From positions 6,262,001 through 6,326,000 of the forward strand of contig NZ_CP035758.1 of NCBI RefSeq assembly GCF_004208415.1: 64,000 bases of DNA, in the 5' to 3' direction. The stretch's first letter is position 1. Each line of letters begins with the position of its first letter. Below the pieces are notes generated by a model. That model was not told where the DNA came from, ran no database searches, and saw nothing but the letters and a program-made list of their open reading frames with translations. A program made the position numbers and the translations under genes. Positions 17,008-26,467 of this stretch are shown here, in pieces. This stretch comes from Ktedonosporobacter rubrisoli (GTDB lineage Bacteria; Chloroflexota; Ktedonobacteria; Ktedonobacterales; Ktedonobacteraceae).

Positions 17008-18156
17008 CTAATTGTCGTCATCTGCGCCTTTCTGCACAATCACAGTAATTTGCTGGGTTGGGAATTCTTTACACGAGATTGTGTAAGTTCCACTTTTCTT
17101 AAACAAAAGGAGTTGATGCTCGTTGCGATCAAGTTGAACATCGCCAAGGTCGGCGTCGGGTTTGCTGGTAAATGTCAGATTATAATCGGCAAGATTGGAG
17201 AGGGTGAGACTCTGGCCCTCTTTGATAGTCACTGTCTTGGGCGTGAAAAAGTACTGGTTTTTCGGATCAGTATAATTTGCATCGAAGCTAACAGTTGCTA
17301 CAGGAGTAAAGCCGCATGTGGCACCGGGGGTTGAAGCGACCTGCACTGCAAGTGTGGCGTTAGGATGTTCTTGGCTGGAGAGGGTAAAGGTACCTGCCTT
17401 CTGAAAGGGAATATGCTCTGTCTCGCCCGGGTCGACGACAGTAAAGCGTAGACCAGCATCGGGCCTGGCCGTCAAGGTAAAGGATTGCTGGGTGCCATTG
17501 TTAATAGTAAGCGTATCTCCCACCTTGAGTGATACACTGCTCTGTTTAAAGGTATTATCAGCACCAATCATTACGGTGACAGGGGCATCACACTTACCAG
17601 AGGCGCTGGAAGCCGTCATGTCATCCATTGGCATGCCGCCGTTGGGATAGGGGCTGACAGAGGCCCCCTGAGCAGCGTTCACCACAATGGGCTGATACAT
17701 GCCCGCTTCCCAATGGCCGCCATAGTGACAGCTAAACTCCAGCATTCCTGCTGGCGCGGTATGGTTAAAGGTGAAGTCCAGCGTTTTCGTTTCACCGGGG
17801 GCAATATTATAAATAAAGGCCAGCGCTTTCTTATACACATCATCCATGACCATCGTTTCGGTATTCATCCGATGCATGATGAGGAAATCATGGTGATGTT
17901 TCCCCACATTGTTCACCACAAAATGGTACTTCATGCCGGTGACAAACGTGGCCTGGGGAGATTTGACATCAAAGTCTCCGATAGAAATCTTGACAGTTTG
18001 CGGGCCCGGTGGGTTTGCGGAGGTCGCGGATGAAGAAGAGGTCTCTGTAGGCGCAGATCCTCCGCAGCCTGCCAACGCGAGAAGTACGAGCGAAAGTGTG
18101 ACCAAAAAAAGTGTATAGCGTTTCACGTTCCATAGTTTCCTTTCCCTTTTGTCCAC
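17008..18156 (-). CDS. Three-domain cupredoxin-like lipoprotein
   Basis: The 382-residue protein begins with a basic stretch and a lipoprotein signal (LFLVTLSLVLLALAGC, Cys near residue 31). Three cupredoxin-fold repeats follow. The first, about residues 50-160, has ligands HHHDF and SCHYGGHWEAGM (His, Cys, His, Met). The second (about 195-275) and third (about 290-378) keep the beta pattern GDTLTINNG / GQSLTLSNL but lack the full Cys-His-Met set. The third keeps ISCKEF without the His. So one domain likely binds type 1 copper and two are structural. With the small lipoprotein downstream it may serve respiratory or copper-handling electron transfer. Confidence 0.82.
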   Translation of the reverse strand: MDKRERKLWNVKRYTLFLVTLSLVLLALAGCGGSAPTETSSSSATSANPPGPQTVKISIGDFDVKSPQATFVTGMKYHFVVNNVGKHHHDFLIMHRMNTETMVMDDVYKKALAFIYNIAPGETKTLDFTFNHTAPAGMLEFSCHYGGHWEAGMYQPIVVNAAQGASVSPYPNGGMPMDDMTASSASGKCDAPVTVMIGADNTFKQSSVSLKVGDTLTINNGTQQSFTLTARPDAGLRFTVVDPGETEHIPFQKAGTFTLSSQEHPNATLAVQVASTPGATCGFTPVATVSFDANYTDPKNQYFFTPKTVTIKEGQSLTLSNLADYNLTFTSKPDADLGDVQLDRNEHQLLLFKKSGTYTISCKEFPTQQITVIVQKGADDDN

Positions 18157-18488
18157 CCCTCATGAAGGGAGTGCGTCATGTCGTATTAATAACATCATCT
18201 CCGTACAGGTCTTTCTCTGGCAGATGAGCATATCAGATCCAGAGCATAGGAGGGCGTATCGCTACGACATGTTGAAATATGTTGATATACATATTTCTTT
18301 AACGCAGATTATATTAGAGAAATATAGAGAAATGCAGAGAATTTGTTTTTACACGCGTTTTTTCCCCAGGAAGTACTATCCTCTGCAGGGGATTTTCACT
18401 TAATACAGCAGATATGTGGTTTTTCACGCGTACTGATAGGAGAAGAAAGGAATGTCCTCAACCATCTTCTCAGGCGCTTTGAGGGTAA

Positions 18489-18582
18489 TTTTATTTTTCC
18501 ATCCCGGAAGTTGCGCAGAGCCGGCAAAAGGATCAGCCCTCCATCGCTGTGATGCCAGTAAAACCAGCACGCAAGAGGACCG
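18489..18582. repeat. 94-bp direct repeat, copy 2
   Basis: Near-identical to 16287-16380 (about 94%), same orientation. It lies in the gap between the cupredoxin gene and the amidohydrolase 3' end. The rest of the 18157-18613 gap is AT-rich with no gene. Confidence 0.75.
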
Positions 18583-18613
18583 ATCCAGAAAAGCTCCGCC
18601 AGGATGTATAGCC

Positions 18614-20254
18614 TTACGAGCTGGCTCTATTCACGATCTTGCCAGGAGTGGCGCCGGTATGCTGTCCTCCCTGAACCACGCGTTGCCCATTTACCCAGAC
18701 ATCACGAATGCCCGTCGAAAGCTGGTGGACATCCTCAAAGGTTGCCCGATCCGCGACAGTGGCGGCATCAAAAAGCACGAGATCGGCGTAATAGCCTGGA
18801 CGCAGCAGGCCGCGCTTCTGCAAACCCAGCCTCGCCGCGACGGCGCCGCTCATCTTGCGCACAGCATCCTCCAGGGTCAAGACTTTTTCCTCGCGCACAT
18901 ATTTTCCCAGCACCCGGGGATACGTTCCATAGGCGCGCGGATGGGTCGGGCCTTGGTCTTTGGCCCATGCTGGATCTACACCCCCGGCATCGGTCGAGAC
19001 CGTCACCCAGGGCTGGCGCAAGCCAAGCGCAACGTTGGCCTCGTCTATACCGAAATAGATAGTAAAGATGCGATGCTGCTCCGAGATGAGCAGGTCAAAT
19101 ACGGCGTCAATCCAGTGCTGATTGCGCATCTGGGCAATCTCAGAGAGCCGTTTCCCAGTATATTGGAGATTTTCGGGCCGCTCAAAGCCCACCGGCATAA
19201 CCCTTTCAGGTCCCAGGCCATGGGCTAAAGCCTCCCAATCGCCGCTCGGCTCCAGGACTTCGGCACGCACCTTTGCTCTCGTCGGGGCATCGGTCAGACG
19301 CTTGTAAAATTCGTCGCCCTCGGCGAGCCAGGGAGGTAGAACCGAGCTCAAGCCGGTTCCCGAACCGGAGTAGGGATACATGTCGGCAGTGACATCCTGA
19401 CCGGCGGCACGCGCGGCCTCGATACGGGCTATGGCCTGCGCCATCTTGGGCCAGTTCTCGATACCCGAGGCCTTGAGGTGATAGATCTCGACTGGCAAGT
19501 CTGCTTCGCGCCCGATCGTAAGCGCTTCGTCAATTGCCTCCAGCAGCTGGCTCCCCTCGGAGCGCAGGTGGGTAATATAGAGACCACCATAGCGTTTGAC
19601 GACGCGAGAAACCTCGATGAGCTCTTCAGTTGAGGTGTAGGTATCAGGAGGGTAGATCAAAGCATACGAAACCCCGAACGCGCCATCTTCCATAGCCTCG
19701 GCCATCACTCGCTGCATGGTTTGCATCTCAGCAGCCGTTGGCGTTCCTCTGCGCATTCCCATCGCGTACTCGCGCAACGTCCCACCGCCAAGAAACGAGC
19801 CGATATTGGGCGAGACCCCACGCTCAACCATCGCCTCTAGCCAGTCACGAAGGCGCGCCCAGCCCTGCGCCCGCCTCACCCAATCCCCCAGCAAGCTACG
19901 TTCGCGCACTGAAAGATCCTTCATGCTATCGCTAATCTGTCCTCCCACGGGCGCCGGAGTCCAGGCCTCACCCATGATCTCTGTGGTCACGCCTTGCGTT
20001 ACTTTGGAAAGATCGCGCGCATCAAGCATAAGAGGGATATGCGAATGACTAAGAATATCGATAAAGCCGGGAGAGAGCACCAGGCCTTGCGCATCCACGA
20101 CTTCGCGCGCCGCCTCCACAGGAATCTGGCCCGGCGGGGCAATCTCCTGCACATGCTCGCCCTCTATGGCAACATCACCATAGAACCATGGATTGCCGGT
20201 CCCATCTACTACCTTTGCCCCTCGAATCAAGATATCAAAGCTGCCTGTAGTCAT
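18614..20254 (-). CDS. D-aminoacylase-type amidohydrolase (N-acyl-D-amino-acid deacylase family)
   Basis: From ATG 20254 the protein has 546 residues. This start begins at once with FDILIRGAKVVDGTGNPWFY, the family's N-terminal beta sandwich. The extension to 20446 is Arg-rich and not family-like. Visible metal and active-site segments are GFIDILSHSH (first His pair), EIMGEAW, YITHLRSEG, EIYHLKASG and near the end STDAGGVDP. D-aminoacylases hydrolyse N-acyl-D-amino acids. Related members act on D-hydantoins or dipeptides, so the substrate is uncertain. No signal peptide is seen. The gene stands alone. Confidence 0.85.
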   Translation of the reverse strand: MTTGSFDILIRGAKVVDGTGNPWFYGDVAIEGEHVQEIAPPGQIPVEAAREVVDAQGLVLSPGFIDILSHSHIPLMLDARDLSKVTQGVTTEIMGEAWTPAPVGGQISDSMKDLSVRERSLLGDWVRRAQGWARLRDWLEAMVERGVSPNIGSFLGGGTLREYAMGMRRGTPTAAEMQTMQRVMAEAMEDGAFGVSYALIYPPDTYTSTEELIEVSRVVKRYGGLYITHLRSEGSQLLEAIDEALTIGREADLPVEIYHLKASGIENWPKMAQAIARIEAARAAGQDVTADMYPYSGSGTGLSSVLPPWLAEGDEFYKRLTDAPTRAKVRAEVLEPSGDWEALAHGLGPERVMPVGFERPENLQYTGKRLSEIAQMRNQHWIDAVFDLLISEQHRIFTIYFGIDEANVALGLRQPWVTVSTDAGGVDPAWAKDQGPTHPRAYGTYPRVLGKYVREEKVLTLEDAVRKMSGAVAARLGLQKRGLLRPGYYADLVLFDAATVADRATFEDVHQLSTGIRDVWVNGQRVVQGGQHTGATPGKIVNRASS

Positions 20255-20446
20255 GGTTTCACCACTCGCTTTCTCTCTGCTGGCTCTCTCATCCGCCCTC
20301 CCCTGGAGCGCAAAATCCCAGCCAGAAGCAATACAACACGCCATGAGCACCGAAAAAGATCTGCCAGGCCTTTCTCTCTGCTCAATCATTATTGTACCTG
20401 CCAGCCTTTCTCTCTGTAAACACCCCTCGCTTCCTGGCATACGCAT

Positions 20447-20983
20447 TGCTTTATCGAGATTCTAGCAGAACTTGACTGTGCTTTACCCACAGGTACTAAG
20501 ATAAACATCAGAAAGGGCTAAATCTTATTTATAGAGCATCCATAGCCAAATCCGCTCGGGCTCACCCTTCTTGCATCTTCCCATCTCAAAAACACAGCTT
20601 GCTTGATGTGACGAACTCAGCAGTCCCAACGTTCTAAGATTAGAGATCTATTTATAAGTGTTGCAATAAATCTGAAGTAGTTAGGGCGAGATAGGGGCAG
20701 CAAGAAAACAAGGTGCCACCTGCATAGCACGTTCGAGGCTGCGCAGTTAAAGGGATAGTGGAATTGGATAGCTAGTTTGTTCAATTGCAGGCGATCAGTA
20801 TAAATGCGCGGAGCAGAAATAGTCGTAGCCTATCACGAAAGTGCCACGGGACCTTTCTATACGCTGAGATTCTAGAGCAGCTCGCTCGGCGTACTCCATG
20901 CTCAAATCTTCTTAAAACATATGGAGCAAGCACAATCTCAGCGCGCCAGGTTGTTCTCGCGGCGGAGAAGAGATGAGAAATTT
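20447..20983. other. Long 5' region of the BACON-repeat gene, no gene seen
   Basis: There is no convincing ORF or RNA gene in this 0.5-kb gap. The short frame at 20785 is not protein-like. It probably carries the promoter and leader of the large surface-protein gene. Confidence 0.4.
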
Positions 20984-23900
20984 ATGAATCAATGTCCATA
21001 TTGCCATGAGCCGTACAGCTCAGCTTCTGCGTACTGCGACAAATGTGGCGCTTATGGCAACCAGATGGCGGCCAATGGGCACCAATTTCAGCCAGCAGGG
21101 GCAAATTTCGCGCAGATAGCGCCAGCCGGGGAGAGCTTCGAGCCCGCCGCACCAAACTTTGAGGCGGCAAACTCCCAAAACCCCAACGCCTATTACAATA
21201 ATTACCCTAATGAGCCTCAAAACTCCAACAAGTTTTACAACAATTACTCTAACGCACCTCAAAATCCCAACGGCTACAATCCTCAGTTCTCTAACGAACT
21301 CTACAATAATTCTAATGGCTATAATGCTGGTTACGCCAATGAGCCTTACGATCCTAACGATTACAACGCTCAATTCTCCAACGAGCCTCAAGATCCTAAC
21401 GCCTATTACAATAATTACCCCAACGAGCCTTATGATCCTAACGGCTACAATGTTCACGTCTCCAACAACTCTCAGCCCAATCTTAACAGCTACAGCGGCA
21501 ATTACTCTACTATACCCGCTGAGCCCAATAACTACGGCGTTGACCACTCTACTATACCCTATAATGATCCCAACGACTATAATGGCGATTATTCTACTAT
21601 ATCCACCGATGCCAATAGCTATAGCGGCAACTACTCTACTATACCCTCTGAGACTAATAGCCACAACAATATCAACTACTCTACCATGCCCTATAATGAT
21701 CCCAACGACTATAATGGCGATTATTCTACTATATCCACCAACGCTAATGGCTACACTCCTAACTATTCAACAGTTCAGATGGAATCATCCCCTAGCGATA
21801 ATGCTAACTTTATGGAACAGGGCCTCTATAGCTTAAGTGATGCGGCGAGACGCATCGCAGCCGTAGATCAAACAGATTATCGCAAGCCACACGTACCCCG
21901 TCTGGCTCCTCTGTCAGACCCGACAGGCCAATTTCAGGGCCAGACAGTTCCACCTTCCAACCCTTCAGAATCTTTCATTATGACCCAGCCAGCCCGGCAG
22001 CAGATTGCGCCAGAGCACATGCCTGATAACTGGCCTCAAGAGGCAGATACAGGCGAACATGATCCCTGGCTCAACCACAACGATCCCTTAATAGGACGCA
22101 GTTTCCCTAACAGCAACGAAGCCGCGCGCATTGAGAGAGCAGATGTGAAGCGAGCGCGAGCCGAAGGCTTCAAAAATGTGGTCATGCCCGAACTAGGAAA
22201 GCGTAAAAATATTCTCCGTATCGTGCTACTCTGCGTAGGAGCGCTGGCCCTCCTGGCCTTGATCATCGATGGCGCGCTTGGCTTCCTGGTAATAACGCGA
22301 CCCGACCAGCAAGCCAACAAGTCTGGAGGACCGCCCTTGCTAACGCTTTCTACTCATACAGCCTCATATAATCAGAACGTCACGCTTTTCATAAGCCATT
22401 TTCCGGCATCGCATTACGTCTTATTGATGCATGACATTGGGGAACCGCTCCATGTCAATAAAACTGGCAGCGCGATCATACGCACGGCAGCCGATGGCTC
22501 GGCAAGTGCTGTTATTTCTATCGATAAAAACTGGGAATCGGGTCAGCATACCATCGTAGCTGAAGATACCATTACTCATTACACAGCCAACGCAACCATC
22601 CAGATAGCCGAGGGTGCGTCCCTACCTTCCCAGTTGAAGCTGAGCAGCACAAAACTTGATTTTGGGACAGCCACGCAAGGTGCTAACACTATTCGTACCA
22701 TCAGTATGAGCAACACGGGTAGCACACCGATTTCCTGGACAGCCAGCAGCGATCAGCCCTGGTTATTGGTCTCGCCCGATCGGGGAACCTTCAGCGAAGA
22801 TCAAACTGTGCAAATAGGCGCTCAGCGCACGGATCTCAATCCTGGCAACTATGAGGGAACCATCACAATCTCATCCAATGTTGGCGCACCGCAAAAAGTG
22901 ACGGTTACCATGGGAGTTAGCGCACTGAACACAAGTGCAGGCGCGGTTTTAACCGTTACGCCGGCGGTACTCTCTTTCACAGCCAGCGATGGCGGACAAG
23001 CACCCGATCCGCAAACCCTGACCATCAGCAATCCCGGCTCACAGCCCCTCAACTGGTCGCTGGCTTCGAATACGACGGTACAGAGCAGCGTTCCGTCTAC
23101 TCCGGCTACGGCCCAGGCTATGGGCAACTGGCTCAGTCTTGACCAGAATTCCGGCACAACGCCGCCAGGAGGAACGAGCACAGTCCATGTGATTGTGCAG
23201 AGCTCTCATCTTTTGCCCGGCACCTATATCAACGCCCTGACCTTTAATGGCGATCAAGGAGCGCAGAATAGCCCGCAAAGTGTCAGCGTCTCGCTCACGG
23301 TGCAGCCCGCCTGCAGCCTTGTCCCGAGTACCGGCACAATCTCCTTTACTGCCGTAGCCGGACAGGATAATCCAGGCAATCAATCACTCACGCTACGCAC
23401 CAGCACTGGTTGCGCCAGTGCCATTCCCTGGACTGCCACGCCCTCGGCTAACTGGCTCTCCATTACGCCGCCCAGCGGCCAGCTAAAAGACCCGACCACT
23501 ATATCCATAAGTGCAAATACAAGCGGCTTAGCGCCAAAAACCTATAACGCGACCATCTCGCTAGTCACGCCCCAGGGTACCCAGTCGATCGCCGTTCAGC
23601 TTACCGTGCAGCCGTCCACAACTAACGCGCCGGTTATCAGCGCCGCGCCGTTGAGCATCAACTTTACGGCAGCCGCCAATCAAGCCAATATACCCGGCCA
23701 GGCTGTCACCATTACGAATACGGGCAGCGGTTCCCTGCAGTGGAAGGCGGCCAATGCTTCCCAGAACTCAAACTGGCTCAGCTTCTCGCCAGCATCTGGC
23801 ACAATCGCAGCCGGCCAGACCAATCAAATGACGATACACGTCAATACCAGTTCGTTATCCCCGGGTAACTATAGCGGACAGATAACGCTAAGTGGGAGCG

Positions 23901-24667
23901 GCGACAACAACGTAAAAGCTGGAGGTAGTCCGCAGACCGTCACCGTTAACCTGGTGGTCTCGTCTCCCTGCGCACTCACGCTACCATCGTCTAACGCGCT
24001 ATCCTACACAGTCGCGCAGAACGCCAAGTCTGCGGCACCACTGGCTCAGCGCTCTGTCTCGCTCACAGCCTCCGGCAACTGCAACTGGCCCCTGAACTGG
24101 CAGGCCCAAACCGTGGGTAAGGTTTCCTGGCTTACGCTTTCGACGAGTAGCGGAAAATTCACGGCCAGCGGCCAATCGGCTACGATTACTCCTCAGGTTG
24201 ATCCTTCTGGCCTGGCTCCCGGTACCTACACGGCCCAGGTGGCGATTACCGCCAAAGATGGATCTGGAGCATCCATGCAAAGCAACCCGCCCACGTTCTC
24301 AGTCTCGCTCACGGTGCGCGCAGCCTGCAGCTTGAGCATCTCACCGGAAAGCCTGACATTTACGGCCCAGGCCGGCCAGAGCTCGGTCCCGGCACAGACG
24401 CTGCACATAAGCCAGAATGGCGGGTGCAATGGCCCCGCAAAATGGCAAGTCACGCCTGATAGCAACAGCGCCAGCTGGCTCAGCGTGAATAATGGCAGCG
24501 GGGCCGGCTCTGGCAGCGTCACTGTGAGCGTAAATCCTGGTTCGGCGGCCGCCGGTACAAGCCAGAAAGGGACGCTCACAATCTCGGCAAGCGATGGCAA
24601 CGTGACGGTTAATCCACAAACCGTGACGGTGACGCTCAATATTACTGGCTCCACAAATCAGAAGTGA
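20984..24667 (+). CDS. Giant zinc-ribbon, Asn-rich, single-helix surface protein with six BACON-like repeats
   Basis: This 1227-residue protein starts MNQCPYCHEPYSS with a four-Cys zinc ribbon (CPYC, CDKC). The extension upstream to 20921 was not used because it puts 21 Arg-rich residues before the ribbon. Residues about 50-290 are Asn/Tyr/Pro/Ser-rich and contain repeated units such as NDPNDYNGDYSTIST. A membrane helix (about 407-432, LLCVGALALLALIIDGALGF) separates this from an outside part. Six repeats of about 110 residues begin near 555, 657, 777, 885, 996 and 1114, each with LSFTA and WLS motifs and Gly/Pro-rich turns as in BACON/Ig-like domains. It is likely a cell-surface or adhesion protein of unknown partner. 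A strong terminator follows. Confidence 0.88.
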   Translation: MNQCPYCHEPYSSASAYCDKCGAYGNQMAANGHQFQPAGANFAQIAPAGESFEPAAPNFEAANSQNPNAYYNNYPNEPQNSNKFYNNYSNAPQNPNGYNPQFSNELYNNSNGYNAGYANEPYDPNDYNAQFSNEPQDPNAYYNNYPNEPYDPNGYNVHVSNNSQPNLNSYSGNYSTIPAEPNNYGVDHSTIPYNDPNDYNGDYSTISTDANSYSGNYSTIPSETNSHNNINYSTMPYNDPNDYNGDYSTISTNANGYTPNYSTVQMESSPSDNANFMEQGLYSLSDAARRIAAVDQTDYRKPHVPRLAPLSDPTGQFQGQTVPPSNPSESFIMTQPARQQIAPEHMPDNWPQEADTGEHDPWLNHNDPLIGRSFPNSNEAARIERADVKRARAEGFKNVVMPELGKRKNILRIVLLCVGALALLALIIDGALGFLVITRPDQQANKSGGPPLLTLSTHTASYNQNVTLFISHFPASHYVLLMHDIGEPLHVNKTGSAIIRTAADGSASAVISIDKNWESGQHTIVAEDTITHYTANATIQIAEGASLPSQLKLSSTKLDFGTATQGANTIRTISMSNTGSTPISWTASSDQPWLLVSPDRGTFSEDQTVQIGAQRTDLNPGNYEGTITISSNVGAPQKVTVTMGVSALNTSAGAVLTVTPAVLSFTASDGGQAPDPQTLTISNPGSQPLNWSLASNTTVQSSVPSTPATAQAMGNWLSLDQNSGTTPPGGTSTVHVIVQSSHLLPGTYINALTFNGDQGAQNSPQSVSVSLTVQPACSLVPSTGTISFTAVAGQDNPGNQSLTLRTSTGCASAIPWTATPSANWLSITPPSGQLKDPTTISISANTSGLAPKTYNATISLVTPQGTQSIAVQLTVQPSTTNAPVISAAPLSINFTAAANQANIPGQAVTITNTGSGSLQWKAANASQNSNWLSFSPASGTIAAGQTNQMTIHVNTSSLSPGNYSGQITLSGSGDNNVKAGGSPQTVTVNLVVSSPCALTLPSSNALSYTVAQNAKSAAPLAQRSVSLTASGNCNWPLNWQAQTVGKVSWLTLSTSSGKFTASGQSATITPQVDPSGLAPGTYTAQVAITAKDGSGASMQSNPPTFSVSLTVRAACSLSISPESLTFTAQAGQSSVPAQTLHISQNGGCNGPAKWQVTPDSNSASWLSVNNGSGAGSGSVTVSVNPGSAAAGTSQKGTLTISASDGNVTVNPQTVTVTLNITGSTNQK
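21543..21748 (+). repeat. Tandem repeats in the Asn-rich coding region
   Basis: The segment ending in CCCTATAATGATCCCAACGA and continuing through GGCGATTATTCTACTATATC occurs around 21556-21605 and again around 21688-21737, almost identical. Shorter ACTCTACTATACCC blocks lie between. The repeats encode the NDPNDYNGDYSTIS units and are a likely site of length variation. Confidence 0.7.
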
Positions 24668-24675
24668 GCTTGCTC

Positions 24676-24716
24676 GCTATGGAGATAGCACAAAAGTGTT
24701 ATCTCCATAGCTTTTT
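24676..24716 (+). terminator. Rho-independent terminator of the BACON-repeat gene
   Basis: GCTATGGAGATAGCA pairs with TGTTATCTCCATAGC (15 bp, one G-U) across a CAAAAG loop, and TTTTT follows at once. It lies 9 bp after the stop codon. Confidence 0.9.
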
Positions 24717-24842
24717 CCTGGCTCACAAGGTACGAGAGCCGCGTGCACAGCCAGGCCCAAAGCCGATTCCAGTCAGCCGCGCACGCCGCTTGTATCCATG
24801 TTGTGTGCTGCTGCCTCTTAATACATCCTGGAACAAAATCAC

Positions 24843-24872
24843 TTGACCTGCCTCGTTTCAAACGTGTATACT
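24843..24872 (+). promoter_or_regulatory. Putative promoter of the small zinc-ribbon gene
   Basis: TTGACC (24843-24848) and TATACT (24867-24872) with an 18-bp spacer imply a leader of about 155 nt before ATG 25033. I see no known riboswitch in that leader. Confidence 0.5.
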
Positions 24873-25032
24873 TTAATTCCACAGAGGATACAGAGCAGCC
24901 GGATATACAGAGCTGCAGGCATTCTTCAGCCGCGCTCGCTTCGAAAAGGATACAAACAGTAAAGATATCGCAGGGCAAATCAGGAAATACTGTATCAGCA
25001 GATTAGTTCTCGACGGAAGTTAGAAATTTTTT

Positions 25033-25872
25033 ATGGAAACAAAACGCTGTCCCGGGTGTCATCGCTTGCAACGAGCCACAACGAAAACGTGTAGCCATTG
25101 TCAGTACGTTTTCGTCAAGAAAAAGCCAAGGATACCACAAACTCTGGAGCAGACAAATCAGTTTATTCCGCCAGCCTCGCCCCATCGCGCCGGGCACTAT
25201 TCGGGGCTCCATCCAGAGGATCAACCCTATCAATCGAGCAAAATCGCGGTCCAGAGCCTGGCCAAACCCGAGACAGAGCCGCGGCGCCTGGTACAGCATG
25301 AGCCCGAGCAAATGAGCTTGCCCGCGCCGCAAACGGCGGCAATCCTGGAATGGCACAACAAAGCAACCTTACCATGCGTGGACAGCATAGAAATAAGTCG
25401 AGAAGAGCGTGGCGCTTTCTTGCGCAAAGTCTTTCCCTCGGGGCGCGCTATATCGGTGATTACCGCAGCTTCCTGCATCATCTTCCTATTGGCCAGCAGC
25501 ATCGTAGCCTTTGCCCTGATCAATAAAGAGCCAGCTACCGCCAGTTCCGCCCATAGCCAGGCCAGGGTCACTGCCCGCATTAGCCCCACGCAACCCACCT
25601 TGCTTACCCTCGAAGGGAGCGGCTTTGGCCCAGCTGATCTCATCGTCTTCACCTACGACCAGCACAAAAGGCTCAATAGCCCGGCCGGTCAGATCTTACA
25701 AACCCATGCTAATGGGCAGGGAACATTTAGCGTACAGGCGCTCCTACCCGCCGAGCATCGCACAGGAAGCTTTTCCGTTGAGATCACCGATATGGGCGCT
25801 ACAACATTTACGCTAACCGTTCAGGTCACAGGGGCAACAACTTTCCAGGACCCCCTGACGCCACTGGGATAG
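25033..25872 (+). CDS. Zinc-ribbon single-pass membrane protein with a C-terminal Ig-like domain
   Basis: This 279-residue protein repeats the plan of the large gene before it on a small scale. It has a four-Cys zinc ribbon (CPGC at 6-9 and CSHC about 12 residues later), a Pro/Gln-rich linker, a membrane helix at about 136-160 (ITAASCIIFLLASSIVAFAL), and a roughly 95-residue beta-rich outside part (TLLTLEGSGFGPADLIVFTY) that looks Ig/IPT-like. I know no function. Proximity to the giant protein suggests a common surface or envelope role. Confidence 0.75.
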   Translation: METKRCPGCHRLQRATTKTCSHCQYVFVKKKPRIPQTLEQTNQFIPPASPHRAGHYSGLHPEDQPYQSSKIAVQSLAKPETEPRRLVQHEPEQMSLPAPQTAAILEWHNKATLPCVDSIEISREERGAFLRKVFPSGRAISVITAASCIIFLLASSIVAFALINKEPATASSAHSQARVTARISPTQPTLLTLEGSGFGPADLIVFTYDQHKRLNSPAGQILQTHANGQGTFSVQALLPAEHRTGSFSVEITDMGATTFTLTVQVTGATTFQDPLTPLG

Positions 25873-25945
25873 AGGCAAGGTCCTGAACGAAACCGCAGGG
25901 GCGCCTCTGCGCGCATTTTGTTGCCTATCATGTCAGCCAGAATTG

Positions 25946-25974
25946 TTGACGCTCTTTACCTTCTGTGCTACACT
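25946..25974 (+). promoter_or_regulatory. Promoter of the ferredoxin-like gene
   Basis: TTGACG (25946-25951), a 17-bp spacer and TACACT (25969-25974) lie about 75 bp before the GTG start codon. Confidence 0.6.
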
Positions 25975-26051
25975 CTGACCAGAAGAAACGACCTGTGGGT
26001 CGCCTCATATTTTTTGAACTAATTCTTACATCGTTACAACGGAGGATAGAC

Positions 26052-26357
26052 GTGCCAACTATTACGTACGTGCGTGAAAATATAAAGGTTGATGTGCCAG
26101 AAGGCGATAGCGTGCGCTACCCGGCCCTGGAAAATGACGTTCCCGTCTATTGTGGCATATACAAATTTGCGAATTGCCATGGCAATGGTCTCTGTGGCAC
26201 TGATCGTGTCGCTGTCTCCCCCTCCACAAACACCAATCAGCTGTCCTTTATGGAGAAGTTCTGGCTGCGCAGCGATCTGAGAAAGAATCCTAACATGCGC
26301 CTCGCCTGTCAGGTGAAGGTCTTTGGGGATGTCACCGTCGAGACACAGTGCAAATAA
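26052..26357 (+). CDS. 2Fe-2S ferredoxin-like protein with a rearranged cysteine set
   Basis: The start is GTG 26052 with GGAGG at 26041-26045. The listed upstream ATG frame has no ribosome site. The 101-residue beta-grasp protein reads VYCGIYKFANCHGNGLCGTD and ends RLACQVKVFGDV. Related soluble ferredoxins carry N-C-x5-C-x2-C and a final C in LACQ. Here the third Cys of that motif is Asp (LCGTDRV), while an extra Cys occurs ten residues before the C-x5-C pair (VYCG). Four Cys remain but in changed spacing. It may still bind an iron-sulfur cluster with different geometry, or the cluster may be lost. Confidence 0.75.
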   Translation: MPTITYVRENIKVDVPEGDSVRYPALENDVPVYCGIYKFANCHGNGLCGTDRVAVSPSTNTNQLSFMEKFWLRSDLRKNPNMRLACQVKVFGDVTVETQCK

Positions 26358-26467
26358 TTTAGAGGAACGATCCTCCCTCCAGTTGCGCACTGAGCTGCAG
26401 GCCAGATGAGCAGTGAGGCAGGCTTGTGTTCCTGCCCCTCTGCATAGTTACTTCGCACACCTGCCCC

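Noticed and set aside
18452..19228. Plus-strand frame of 258 codons over the D-aminoacylase gene
   Set aside because: It is a shadow on the opposite strand of a clear amidohydrolase, and starts inside the direct repeat.
21020..21836. Overlapping frames on both strands of the Asn-rich region
   Set aside because: Low-complexity tandem repeats keep several frames open. Only the +1 frame continuing into the membrane helix and BACON repeats is supported.
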